64,000 nucleotides of DNA, taken from GCA-2717185 sp964474755 (lineage in GTDB: Bacteria > Pseudomonadota > Alphaproteobacteria > UBA8366 > GCA-2717185). The number at the start of each line of letters is the position of its first letter. Position 1 is the stretch's first letter. Made by a program: the position numbers and the translations under genes. The notes under the pieces are model-generated. The model had not been told where the DNA came from, did no database searches, and worked only from the letters and a program-made list of their open reading frames with translations. Positions 17,204-26,076 of the stretch are shown one piece after another. The stretch is taken from positions 27,842 to 91,841 of the forward strand of contig CAYYUG010000007.1 of NCBI GenBank assembly GCA_964474755.1, in the 5' to 3' direction.

Positions 17204-18403
17204 TCATCCTGCGCTATCCAATGCTGCACCTTCATCTAGCAATCGTGTAATTTCTTCGGCATCGTAGCCATGCTCCGCCAAGATTGCGCTCGTGTGTTCA
17301 CCGAAGCGTGGCGGGTCGCGCCGGATTGTAGCAGGAGATTTGCTAAGGCTGTAGGGTGGCTTCATCAGCCGGATGCGGCCTTCGGTGGGATGTTCTATTT
17401 CCTGCCAGAACCCAACATCGTCGAGATGGCTGTCGGAAACGACCTCATCCAGGGTCGAGATAGGCATGCAGGGAACACCGGCCTCTGCCAGGAGCTTCGT
17501 CCACTCTGCTGTTGTGCGTTCCAACATTAACTCGCCGATTAACGCGTTGACGGAATCGATGTTAGAAATACGCGCCTTCCTATCCTTTAGTATCGGGTTC
17601 TTCCACAGGTCTTCCCGATCGATCGCTTTTAAAAAACCGCGCCAGTGTTTATCGCTCCCGGGTAGGGCGCAGATATGACCGTCCTTTGTCTTGTATGGCC
17701 AGCGCATGGGTTTGGCGTGCCGGACTGATCCTGGCGGTCCGATCGACGGCACGAAGCTTTCACCGCATAGATGCTCGGGGAAGATGAAACTGACCATGCT
17801 CTCGAACATGGGCACCTCGATCTCCTGGCCTTCGCCGGTGGCGAGCTTGTGGTACAACGCGGCCGACATGGCATAGGCGGCGAAAAGGCCCGTCGTTTTG
17901 TCGGCTATCAAGGAAGGTACGTAGCGTGCTTCGCGGCCGCCATATCCTTCGAGCGCAACAAAACCCGAGGCTCCCTGGATGACATCGTCATAGGCAGCTT
18001 GCCCCGCATAGCGACCCTCGCGTCCGAATCCCCATATGTTGCAATAGATAATATTTGGATTGATCTCGCGCACTCGTTCGTAGTCGAAACCAAGCCGTTC
18101 TAGCGGTTCCGCTCGCATATTGTGGACGAAGAGGTCGGCGTCGCGCAGCAACACCCGGAAGGCTTCGGCACCGCCTTCCGTCTTCAAATCCAATGTGATC
18201 GCCCGCTTGTTACGGTTCAGTTGCAAGAAACTTGCAGCCATGCCGGAGTTTAACGCTGGACCGCTGCCGCGGGTTAGGTCGCCATCTGGTGCTTCGACCT
18301 TGATTACTTCTGCCCCCATATCACCTAGCAGCTGACTGGAATAGGGGCCGACAAATACGGTCGTCATATCCACTACCCGAATTCCATCGAATGGTCCTGT
18401 CAT
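17204..18403 (-). CDS. CaiB/BaiF family class III CoA-transferase
   Basis: A 399-residue protein beginning GPFDGIRVVDMTTVFVGPYS. The expected catalytic Asp139 lies in AAYDDVIQGASG. QLNRNKRAITLDLKTEGG and the C-terminal FGEHTSAILAEHGYDAEEI are typical. Class III enzymes move CoA between carboxylic acids through acyl-Asp anhydride intermediates. The start overlaps, in an ATGA, the end of an ornithine-cyclodeaminase-like remnant upstream. The LamB/YcsF gene follows 4 nt downstream. Confidence 0.92.
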   Translation of the reverse strand: MTGPFDGIRVVDMTTVFVGPYSSQLLGDMGAEVIKVEAPDGDLTRGSGPALNSGMAASFLQLNRNKRAITLDLKTEGGAEAFRVLLRDADLFVHNMRAEPLERLGFDYERVREINPNIIYCNIWGFGREGRYAGQAAYDDVIQGASGFVALEGYGGREARYVPSLIADKTTGLFAAYAMSAALYHKLATGEGQEIEVPMFESMVSFIFPEHLCGESFVPSIGPPGSVRHAKPMRWPYKTKDGHICALPGSDKHWRGFLKAIDREDLWKNPILKDRKARISNIDSVNALIGELMLERTTAEWTKLLAEAGVPCMPISTLDEVVSDSHLDDVGFWQEIEHPTEGRIRLMKPPYSLSKSPATIRRDPPRFGEHTSAILAEHGYDAEEITRLLDEGAALDSAG

Positions 18404-18543
18404 GGGATTAAGTTTCCTTGTCTGTTTGTTTCGTTGGCGATTAAAAGGCCATACTCAAGCTTGGCTGTAGCGACCCCAATGATCGTGATGCCGAAAGAAT
18501 CGTAAATCACCATGGTGTCCAACGGAACCGCTTTAGCCTCAGT
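18400..18543 (-). pseudogene. Ornithine cyclodeaminase/mu-crystallin C-terminal remnant
   Basis: An open minus-strand frame of about 47 codons reads VPLDTMVIYDSFGITIIGVA followed by TAKLEYGLLIA. This matches the C-terminal 'ITVFDSTGIAIQDVAAAKLVY' block of ornithine cyclodeaminase-like proteins. It ends in a TGA that overlaps the CoA-transferase ATG, as expected of a former upstream operon gene. A TAA upstream (18544-18546) and loss of the NAD domain show that it is dead. Confidence 0.55.
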
Positions 18544-18590
18544 TTAACTTTTGCCGGCCTCCACTAAATATTGCGGCTCGAGGAACAGAT

Positions 18591-18770
18591 TCATCGAGCC
18601 TGCTCCCCCGCTGTGAATAGGAAGGGCATTTTCATTTCCTTATGCCTTTCCTTAGCGGTAAAATTGAGCACTGGCGCCTGTAGATCGTGACCGGCACTGT
18701 TCACCAGCGCATCAATTCGGCCCCATTTGTTTAAGGTCGCGTCGACTACTGGTTGTATGTTGTCAATTGA
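18591..18770 (-). pseudogene. SDR remnant
   Basis: A 59-codon open stretch reads TLNKWGRIDALVNSAGHDLQ followed by APVLNFTAKE. This is the central region of a short-chain dehydrogenase (G-R-I-D-x-L-V-N-x-A-G). It is bounded by in-frame stops on both sides, and no intact N-terminal Rossmann motif was found upstream (18771-18951). With the adjacent cyclodeaminase remnant it accounts for most of the 548-bp gene-free interval 18404-18951. Confidence 0.5.
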
Positions 18771-18951
18771 TTAGTTCGAACCGGCAACTCCGCCGCCGCT
18801 CAATTTGTTTGCTGGCTTTTCCCCCTTGCGTGAGGAAGAGAGTATTTCGATTTGATAGCCGTCATTCGGCACTCATGCCGCTACTCCATCACTAATCATC
18901 GCGAATTTATTCTGTGTTAAGGTCGTTTCTATATTTTGAGCCTGCCGACAC

Positions 18952-19740
18952 CTAATACCCGACAAAATTGCCCGGCCGCTTTTCTTTGAAGGCCGCGATG
19001 GCTTCTGGGTGGTCTGCTCCGGCTCGGGCGACTGCGATGTGGGAACTGATCAAATCGAGCGCGGTTTCGATGTCCGTGTTGGCACTCTGATAGGCGGCTC
19101 GCTTGATAAGACGGACAGATAGGGGCGGCATGGACGCAATGCGTTGGGCAATTTTACGAGTTTCCTCCATCAGGGATTCGTTTGAGAAGACATGGTTCAC
19201 CAAACCGATTTCTTTGGCTGTTTCGGCGTCAATAAATTCAGCTGTCCAGAGTAGCTCCAGCGCCCGCCCCATGCCGACCAGTCTCGGCAGAAAATAGGCT
19301 CCACCGCCGCCGGGTGCGAGGCCGATCTTGGCGTAGGTTTCAGCGAAGCGGGCGGATTGTCCGGCGGTTCGGAAATCACAGGCCAGCGCCAAGTCCATGC
19401 CGCCTCCGACGGCAAGACCGTTGACCGCAGCAATGATTGGTTTGTCGAACCGTGCTAGTCGTTTAGGGAAGGCCTGGACGCCACCGTAAATACGTTCCTT
19501 GGTGGTATGTGGCCGGTTGTCTACCTCTTCGCCCATGGCGGACACGTCGCCGCCGGTGGAGAAGCCGCGTCCGGTGCCCGTCAGGATCACCACGCGGACA
19601 TCGCTTCGCTGTTCGCATTCGTCGATAGAGGCTACCAGGGCTTCCAGCATCTCGTTAGTGAAGGCGTTTAGCTTTGCCGGGCGGTTCAGTGTCAAGGTGG
19701 CGATATGTTCTCTCACCTCGAAGTTGAAATTTCTAGACAT
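18952..19740 (-). CDS. Enoyl-CoA hydratase/isomerase family protein
   Basis: A 262-residue crotonase-fold protein: HIATLTLNRPAKLNAFTNEM, the oxyanion segment GRGFSTGGDVSAMG, then NGLAVGGGMDLALACDFRTA and YAKIGLAPGGGGAYFLPRLVG. The first catalytic Glu of hydratases is Asp here (GGGMDLAL), and the second (usually in PEIKIGIIPG) is Ala or Tyr. A plain syn-hydration mechanism is therefore doubtful; isomerase, hydrolase or ring-opening variants are possible. It is 26 bp downstream of the UbiD-type gene on the same strand. Confidence 0.88.
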   Translation of the reverse strand: MSRNFNFEVREHIATLTLNRPAKLNAFTNEMLEALVASIDECEQRSDVRVVILTGTGRGFSTGGDVSAMGEEVDNRPHTTKERIYGGVQAFPKRLARFDKPIIAAVNGLAVGGGMDLALACDFRTAGQSARFAETYAKIGLAPGGGGAYFLPRLVGMGRALELLWTAEFIDAETAKEIGLVNHVFSNESLMEETRKIAQRIASMPPLSVRLIKRAAYQSANTDIETALDLISSHIAVARAGADHPEAIAAFKEKRPGNFVGY

Positions 19741-19766
19741 CTGGGGCTCCTTATAGGTGTGGTGGA

Positions 19767-21353
19767 CTATTTTGTTTTTTCACGACGCCCGACGAGTTTT
19801 TCGCCGGTTTCGTAATAGCGGCCGGTGACGGCCAGCTTGGCCTCTTCTGCGTTTTCCTCGGTCCATTGGGTTAGTGGATAGCCGTGCCATGGCGCCTGTA
19901 AATCGAGTTTGGGCAGTCCAAGTTCAGCCCAGCGTCTCAGCGCGGCTTCCATGAAGTCCTGCCGCGGCAGTGACACTGGCATATAGGGGTGTTCGCGGCA
20001 GGAATTGATTAGCAGTGCCGATGCACCCTGACCGTCGGGATAGAGTTCGTCTGTCGAAGGTGGGATCGATGGGTCCAGCCGCGGTACTTTGCCACGGATG
20101 ATCTCTGCGTCGCGATGGGGTTGCATGCTGTAGGACAAAGCCCAAAGAATTTGGTCCATCGAGTCTGGGTCCACGTCGGAATCGACGGCAATGAAAATTT
20201 TGCCAAGCGAGGCATCGAAGGATGCTGCGGCGCGCAATGCCTGCCAGGGTTGGCCTATTGCCGGCTTATCGAGCTGGATGACGAACATCATGTTGCAGCT
20301 CGCCATCTCGTGGCAGGCTACCTTAGTTACCGAGGGGATGTTGCAGGCGTCTTTTAGGTGGTTCAGATAAATGGCATCGAAGGCAATCTTGCGGATCACG
20401 CTGCTTTCGCTGGGCGGATATTCGCTGATGATACCCTGACAGATTGGCTGGTTGCGATGGGTGATTGCTTTTACCTCAAATATTTTCTCCATCTTGCGTG
20501 GGCCAAGATAGCCGCTGGCCTCGCCGAATGGCGCCTCCGGTTCAAGAATATCTGTGCGGATAATGCCTTCGATGACGATCTCGGCTCTGGCTGGGATCAT
20601 GCAGTCGAAGGTCTCCGCAGGGACGACGTCGATGGCGCCGCCGTTCAGAGCGCCGGCTAGGCCGTATTCGTCGACGCCGTAAGGCACTTTGCTCGCCGCT
20701 GCCAGCAACAGGGAAGGCGGTCCACCGATGATGATCGCTGCCTCCAAGTGCTTCCCCATTCGCCGCGCCTTATCCCATTGGATCGCCAAATGCTGGGTCG
20801 GCACGTCGGTGGCGCAACCGATTCTATCCGGCGCCTTGATCATCCCGCGATAGATGCCAAGATTATAATCACCATTTTCCGGGTCGCGTGTTACCCAAGC
20901 GCCGGCTGTGATGTAGGGCGCCGGGTCAAAGCCTGGGGTGGAGATTAGGTGTGGGAACTTGCCAACGCCGTCACCCAGTTCGGGTGCGCGTATCACATTT
21001 GCCTTGACCGGTGCGTCGTCCACCGCCACCACCTTTGGTGGTTTATGGTTGCCATGCGCCTGGGCCCAATGTGACGCAATCGCATCTTCATCGACGCCAC
21101 AAGCGGCGGCATAGACCGCCCGCGAGCTGCCCAAGGCGCCGAGAACGACCGAGGAACCCTCAAAATTGGTGCCAAGTGGATCGGTCACGTTTCGGAACCA
21201 GAAGGCCTTTCGCTGTGGCTCCGGTAATCCACGGAACTGCAGCCGGACCAGTGGGACTAGCTCGGTATCCTTGTCCATTGTCGCGTCGATGGTTTGCAGC
21301 AAGCCGCGGCGATCAAGTTCCTTTATATACTCGCGAAGGTCGCGATACGGCAT
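19767..21353 (-). CDS. UbiD family (prenylated-FMN) decarboxylase
   Basis: A 528-residue protein beginning MPYRDLREYIKELDRRGLL. The prFMN/metal-binding region contains PARAEIVIEGIIRTD and EAPFGEASGYLGP, as in UbiD and ferulate decarboxylase. These enzymes reversibly decarboxylate aromatic or alpha,beta-unsaturated acids and need UbiX-made prFMN. No ubiX gene is in the window. It is divergent from a nitronate-monooxygenase-like gene and co-directional with the crotonase gene, which suggests decarboxylation before or after a CoA-linked step. Confidence 0.9.
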   Translation of the reverse strand: MPYRDLREYIKELDRRGLLQTIDATMDKDTELVPLVRLQFRGLPEPQRKAFWFRNVTDPLGTNFEGSSVVLGALGSSRAVYAAACGVDEDAIASHWAQAHGNHKPPKVVAVDDAPVKANVIRAPELGDGVGKFPHLISTPGFDPAPYITAGAWVTRDPENGDYNLGIYRGMIKAPDRIGCATDVPTQHLAIQWDKARRMGKHLEAAIIIGGPPSLLLAAASKVPYGVDEYGLAGALNGGAIDVVPAETFDCMIPARAEIVIEGIIRTDILEPEAPFGEASGYLGPRKMEKIFEVKAITHRNQPICQGIISEYPPSESSVIRKIAFDAIYLNHLKDACNIPSVTKVACHEMASCNMMFVIQLDKPAIGQPWQALRAAASFDASLGKIFIAVDSDVDPDSMDQILWALSYSMQPHRDAEIIRGKVPRLDPSIPPSTDELYPDGQGASALLINSCREHPYMPVSLPRQDFMEAALRRWAELGLPKLDLQAPWHGYPLTQWTEENAEEAKLAVTGRYYETGEKLVGRREKTK

Positions 21354-21491
21354 GTTTTGTCTCCCTATTTTGACGGGCGCGTTCCTTCGGCCGTCGCTGC
21401 TTCATCCTGCGAAAACCGGCTTCGGTTTGTCCGGCCGTCGTGAAAGGCTACGATATTAGGTGGTTAGGTACGAACCGCAGGAGAAGTTCCC

Positions 21492-22658
21492 ATGAAAGGC
21501 CCCGTCTTTCGTACATCGCTTTGCGAAATGCTCAAAATCGAATATCCGATCCTGCTCGCGGGCATGGGATCACGGGGCTTGGCTACTCCGCCGGAGCTGG
21601 TTGCAGCGGTATCAGAGGCTGGCGGCATGGGTGTTGTCGGCGGATCTGGCCTGACGCCGGATGATTTGCGTAGCCAGATACGCGAAACCCGAAAGCTGAC
21701 CGACAAGCCCATTGGCGTAGATTTAATTCTGCCCGCGAAGGTAGCTGTTGGTGCCGGCAATACCCGTTCGGAAGTGCGTACGCAGCTGAAGACGAATTTT
21801 CCGCAGCAGGTCGCCTTCGTAGAGAAATTGATGGCACAGCATGGTCTCGAACAGACCGAACTAGACAACGAGTTTGTTGTAGCCAACACGTCAGGAGATC
21901 GTGGTGAGACGCCTGGGTCCAACCAAAAAAACATGATCCAGCAACAGGTCGATGTGATCATGGAGGAAGACGTGCAAATGTTCGCGGCTGGGCTCGGTGA
22001 CCCGTCTTGGGTCGTGCCGATGGCTCGTGAGAAGGGTATTACTGTCATGGGGCTGGTCGGCTCGCCACGTAATGCCATACGACAGGTCGAAGCCGGTGTT
22101 GATATTGTCGTCGCGCAGGGTTACGAGGCTGGAGGTCACACTGGAAAGATTGCAAATTTTCCGTTAATCCCACAGGTCGTCGACGCTGTTGCGCCGCGAC
22201 CGGTTGTCGCCGCTGGTGGTATAGCTGACGGACGCGGAGTTGCGGCCGCCCTATCACTAGGCGCCGTCGGCGCCTGGGTCGGTACCGCGTTTCTGGTCTC
22301 CGAGGAATGCGCCATTCACGATACGCATAAGCGTCAAATCGTTGATGGTGAATCGCGTGATTTCGAGATCAGCCGGACCTATACCGGTAAGACCGCGCGG
22401 ATGTTCCGCAACGAAATTGTAAAGGCCTGGACTGATGCCGATCTCGACCCATTGCCGATGCCCTACCAGAAAATTTTGATGGACGATTTCAATGCCGCGG
22501 CGCGCGCGGCTGGCCGCCTCGAAGTCCACAGTAATCCGGCTGGTCAGGCCGCCGGCCTATTGGATGAAGTTCGCCCAGCAGCCGATATTATGCGAGATCT
22601 AATTTCTGGCTCAGTTGAGGCACTGGAGAGTATCCGCGAACGGGTTACAACGTCCTAG
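21492..22658 (+). CDS. Nitronate monooxygenase (2-nitropropane dioxygenase) family protein
   Basis: A 388-residue FMN TIM-barrel protein: EYPILLAGMGSRGLATPPEL, SEAGGMGVVGGSGLTPDDL, the phosphate-binding VVAAGGIADGRGVAAALSL and GAVGAWVGTAFLVSEE. The family oxidises nitronates or acts as an NADH:quinone reductase, so the name is a family label. The start follows an AGGAGAAG ribosome binding site. The acyl-CoA dehydrogenase gene starts 9 bp after its stop. Confidence 0.88.
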   Translation: MKGPVFRTSLCEMLKIEYPILLAGMGSRGLATPPELVAAVSEAGGMGVVGGSGLTPDDLRSQIRETRKLTDKPIGVDLILPAKVAVGAGNTRSEVRTQLKTNFPQQVAFVEKLMAQHGLEQTELDNEFVVANTSGDRGETPGSNQKNMIQQQVDVIMEEDVQMFAAGLGDPSWVVPMAREKGITVMGLVGSPRNAIRQVEAGVDIVVAQGYEAGGHTGKIANFPLIPQVVDAVAPRPVVAAGGIADGRGVAAALSLGAVGAWVGTAFLVSEECAIHDTHKRQIVDGESRDFEISRTYTGKTARMFRNEIVKAWTDADLDPLPMPYQKILMDDFNAAARAAGRLEVHSNPAGQAAGLLDEVRPAADIMRDLISGSVEALESIRERVTTS

Positions 22659-22667
22659 GGGCGATCA

Positions 22668-23897
22668 ATGGACGATCTTTTTCCTGAAGAAATCGGCCTA
22701 ATTCGCGACAGCGTTAACCGTTTTATGGCAACCAAGGTCGTGCCTAAAATGGACGCGATCGAAGCGGCCGGTGAATTCCCACGCGATTTGGTGCTACAGG
22801 CGGGAACTGCAGGATTTTATGGCAACCTTTTTCCGGAATCGGTGGGTGGAAGTGGCATGGGTTACCTGGCTGCTGCGGTGGTCAGTGAGGAACTGGCGCG
22901 CAACGATGTCCGTTTCGCTGCCTGCTACAACCAACAGGCTGCAACCTGTCCCTACTGTATTTTCGCTGCAGGTACGGTCGAACAAGTCATGAAATACGTG
23001 CCCAAACTGCTGGCTGGAGAGACAATCGGAATGATGTCTTTAACCGAACCGGGTGGTGGCTCTGACGCGTTGGGCAATATGCATACGCGAGCAGACCGTG
23101 ACGGTGATTTCTATATCCTGAACGGCTCCAAGATGTGGGCGTCGATGGCAAACGAGACCGATGTCGGCGTGCTTTTGGCCAAAACTGATCCGGATGCGGG
23201 TCATCGTGGTGTTACTGCTTTCATCGTTGAACCCAAAAAATACCCAGGATTCGAGGCTAGACCCGTGGAAATGCACGGCCTGTCGAAGGCGCTACGAACC
23301 AACGCTGTGTTCCTCGATGATTTCAAGGTCCCGGTCGAGAACCGGCTTGGCGAGGAAGGTGAAGGGTTCCAAATTGTCATGCAGTCGCTGCAGGCCGGTC
23401 GTGTGACCGTGGCGGCGAAAGCGCTTGGCGTCGCCCGCGCCGGCTTTGAGGATGCGGTGCGCTACGCGAACGAGCGCTTGGTAAATGGGTCGCCAATCGG
23501 CAAGTTCCAGATGATCCAGTCCGACATTGCCGATATGGCGGCCAGCATCGAAGCAAGCCGGCTTTTGGTCTATGATGCGGCGCGGCGTATGGATGCGGGG
23601 TTGCCGTGCAATCGTATAGCTGCGATCGCCAAGTACCACGCATCGCAGACGGCGAAGATGGTCGCGGATAAGGCGCAGCAGGTTTTTGGTGGCTACGGGC
23701 TGGCGACCGAATATCGGGTATCGTGGCTGAAGTCTTACGCAGACCTATTCTTTACTGGAGAAGGAACCGCGAATGTACAAAAAATTCTGATTGCCGAGGA
23801 CGCGCTCGGCTACAAAGTGGCCGACCGCCATCACGGTAAGACTAAGTTCCGAGATCCGCGGAATGGCGATATATTAGGCTCGGCCGCGGCTCAGTAA
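22668..23897 (+). CDS. Acyl-CoA dehydrogenase
   Basis: A 409-residue flavoprotein with all three domains. It has the FAD-binding TEPGGGSDALGN, the middle-domain NGSKMWASMANETDVGVLLA, and the C-terminal QVFGGYGLATEY with LFFTGEGTANVQKILIAEDA, where the catalytic-base region lies. It introduces a 2,3-double bond into an acyl-CoA, passing electrons to ETF. It is in an operon with the nitronate monooxygenase and followed by the TauD gene at 20 bp. Confidence 0.93.
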   Translation: MDDLFPEEIGLIRDSVNRFMATKVVPKMDAIEAAGEFPRDLVLQAGTAGFYGNLFPESVGGSGMGYLAAAVVSEELARNDVRFAACYNQQAATCPYCIFAAGTVEQVMKYVPKLLAGETIGMMSLTEPGGGSDALGNMHTRADRDGDFYILNGSKMWASMANETDVGVLLAKTDPDAGHRGVTAFIVEPKKYPGFEARPVEMHGLSKALRTNAVFLDDFKVPVENRLGEEGEGFQIVMQSLQAGRVTVAAKALGVARAGFEDAVRYANERLVNGSPIGKFQMIQSDIADMAASIEASRLLVYDAARRMDAGLPCNRIAAIAKYHASQTAKMVADKAQQVFGGYGLATEYRVSWLKSYADLFFTGEGTANVQKILIAEDALGYKVADRHHGKTKFRDPRNGDILGSAAAQ

Positions 23898-23917
23898 CGA
23901 AAGACCAAGAACGAGAC

Positions 23918-24769
23918 ATGGATTACAAAAATATAGATGTGAAACCCATCGCCGGTGCGATCGGTGCGGAGATATTCGGCGTTGACTTGGCGGAAGAAGC
24001 AATGGCACCGGAAGTGTTTGAGGAGGTGCATACCGCTTTCCTTAGACATTGCGTGATCTTCTTCCGTGACCAGGCGATGGATGATGACGTGCTGGCGAGG
24101 TTCGGCCGTCGTTTTGGCGAACTGGCGCCGCTGCCGCCGCACCGGCAGGTCCCAGGCAAGTATCCAGAGCTGTTGATTGTCGAGACTAAGCCAGAGGACG
24201 AAATGGTGTTCGGCTGGGAGTGGCACAGCGACACTAGCCATCTTGAAACACCCACCCTGGGTTCGATCCTTTACGCCAAAGTGTTGCCACCAGCCGGCGG
24301 TGATACGATGTTCGCCAATCAGTACCTCGCCTACGAAACACTGTCGGAAGGGATGAAGGAATTGCTTGATGGGTTGGTGGCGTTACATGCAAATGGCCGC
24401 ATCCTGCGCACATTGGCCGAGGGACAGACACCTACACCGGGCACGGAGAGCGCTTCGGCGGGTTGGTCTGAAATGTGGGCGGAACATCCGGTGGTGCGCA
24501 CCCATCCGGAGACGGGGCGTAAAGCGCTTTATGTCAACGAGATGCACACCGAGCGACTGAAAGACATGACGGTGGAGGAGAGCCAGCCATTGTTACAGTT
24601 CCTCTATGCCCATTCGTCGAAACCGGAGTTTACTTGCCGCTTTAAATGGGAGGTGAATTCTGTAGCCTTCTGGGACAATCGCTGCGCTATGCATCTGGCG
24701 ATGAACGACTATACGGGCTACCGCCGGTTGATGCATCGGGTGCAAGTCAAAGGCACGCGCCCAGTTTGA
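23918..24769 (+). CDS. TauD/TfdA family Fe(II)/2-oxoglutarate dioxygenase (copy 1)
   Basis: A 283-residue oxygenase. The iron facial triad is His103, Asp105 (WHSDTSH) and His259 (WDNRCAMH), with the 2-oxoglutarate-binding Arg in YRRLMHRVQVKG. The N-terminal FRDQ motif is at about residues 49-52. Relatives hydroxylate taurine, phenoxyacetates, alkyl sulfates and carnitine precursors; the substrate is unknown. It is the third gene of the operon starting at 21492. It resembles the copy at 26077-26937 closely. Confidence 0.9.
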   Translation: MDYKNIDVKPIAGAIGAEIFGVDLAEEAMAPEVFEEVHTAFLRHCVIFFRDQAMDDDVLARFGRRFGELAPLPPHRQVPGKYPELLIVETKPEDEMVFGWEWHSDTSHLETPTLGSILYAKVLPPAGGDTMFANQYLAYETLSEGMKELLDGLVALHANGRILRTLAEGQTPTPGTESASAGWSEMWAEHPVVRTHPETGRKALYVNEMHTERLKDMTVEESQPLLQFLYAHSSKPEFTCRFKWEVNSVAFWDNRCAMHLAMNDYTGYRRLMHRVQVKGTRPV

Positions 24770-25085
24770 ACCTAATTAGGGATGGCAATAGGCGCTATGC
24801 TAGATCAAATTCCATTGAGCGATACGGATTCTGCCAAGGTCCAAAGGATCGACCTATACCAGTAGCTGCGATATGCAAAAAAATACACAAATTTCGGTGG
24901 TAATGGCAGCCTAGAAATTACTCCTAGTTCCGCCATCAGCTTGCTATTCGACATCCGGAATTTGCCAAGAAGCATTGTTCCTCGGCTGCCGTTATGGTGC
25001 TTCCGTAAAATTGGGGGAGCAAATTTCGAACTTGTTCGAAGCGCTTTGGGCGCATTGCTGAAAGGGCTTTTTTTATTGGCGGTAG

Positions 25086-25205
25086 GAGCGGTTTGCAGTG
25101 GAACTGTAGGTCTGGGACAATCGTTGCTGCATGCACTATCGGGGTCTTTACGCCGATAACGCTCACCGGCTGATGCAGCGTTCCCACGTAAAGTGCTGCG
25201 GTCGG
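25086..25205 (+). pseudogene. TauD C-terminal remnant in a gene-free interval
   Basis: In 24770-25230 no intact gene was found. Near its right end the plus strand reads ERFAVEL, a TAG, then VWDNRCCMHYRGLYADNAHR followed by LMQRSHVK. This is the distal-histidine and 2-oxoglutarate-binding end of a TauD protein, broken by a stop and lacking its first about 220 residues. It is a dead copy lying directly before a live TauD gene. Confidence 0.6.
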
Positions 25206-25230
25206 CTCTGCCTTGGGAGGTAAGGTCTAT

Positions 25231-26076
25231 ATGGCACTATCAACACGTATGCTGGGCGACGATTTCGCAGTAGAGATACTAGAAGTCGATCTGGCCAATA
25301 TCGATGATGCGACCTTGTCCGAAGTTTGCGACCTTTGGATGGAACACAAGGTCGCAATCCTGCGTGACCAAAAGCTCAATGATGATGCTCTGGTGGGTTT
25401 CACCGAAAGAATGGGGCCTCTTTTCGTGCATGTACGCGACCAGTTTCGCGCTCTCGACCGGCCAGAAATTATGTACATCTCCAATGTCGAAGAAGATGGG
25501 CGGCCTTTAGGTGCGCTGGGTAACGGCGAGCTAAATTGGCACAGTGACCAAACTTATACACGTCGACCGGTGTTCGGTACTATGATGTACGCGATAGAGG
25601 TGCCGGTGGAAGGTGGCGATACATGGTTCGGTGACTTGGCCGCCGCCTACGCGGAAATGCCGGCAGAGATGCGCGCGACGGTCGATGGATATAAGGCGTG
25701 TTACTCGATTGAGAAGAAGTCGCTCAAGCGCCGCTACGAGACGCCGCAATACCAAAAAGATCAGACACCCGATCAGTGGCACCCGCTAGTTCGCACGCAT
25801 CCTTATCTCGATCGGAAGGCGCTATATCTCAGTCCCAGCCATATTACTGGAATTGGTGATCTGTCATTTGAGGACAGCGAGGCGGAACTGGCCCGGCTGC
25901 AGGACTGGGCGTCTCAGGACCGCTTCGTCTATAAACACCGTTGGCAACAGAATGACGTGGTCATCTGGGACAACAGTTCGGTTATGCACCGTCGCGACGG
26001 CTTTCCGCCTGAACAGTGCCGGTTCATGAAACGCACAGGCTTCCACTTGCCCGCGGAGCGCGGGGTTCCGTTTTAG
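25231..26076 (+). CDS. TauD/TfdA family Fe(II)/2-oxoglutarate dioxygenase (copy 2)
   Basis: A 281-residue oxygenase with His104, Asp106 (NWHSDQTY) and His253 (WDNSSVMH); RFMKRTGFHL contains the 2-oxoglutarate Arg. The ATG at 25231 follows GGGAGGTAAGG; an in-frame start at 25213 lies inside that ribosome binding site. The sequence is clearly different from copies 1 and 3. It ends directly at the convergent copy-3 stop, with no spacer. Confidence 0.9.
   Translation: MALSTRMLGDDFAVEILEVDLANIDDATLSEVCDLWMEHKVAILRDQKLNDDALVGFTERMGPLFVHVRDQFRALDRPEIMYISNVEEDGRPLGALGNGELNWHSDQTYTRRPVFGTMMYAIEVPVEGGDTWFGDLAAAYAEMPAEMRATVDGYKACYSIEKKSLKRRYETPQYQKDQTPDQWHPLVRTHPYLDRKALYLSPSHITGIGDLSFEDSEAELARLQDWASQDRFVYKHRWQQNDVVIWDNSSVMHRRDGFPPEQCRFMKRTGFHLPAERGVPF

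Noticed and set aside
21413..21428. AAACCG-gctt-CGGTTT hairpin between the UbiD and nitronate monooxygenase genes
   Set aside because: Only a 6-bp stem with no T run and no link to either start; could be chance in a divergent promoter.
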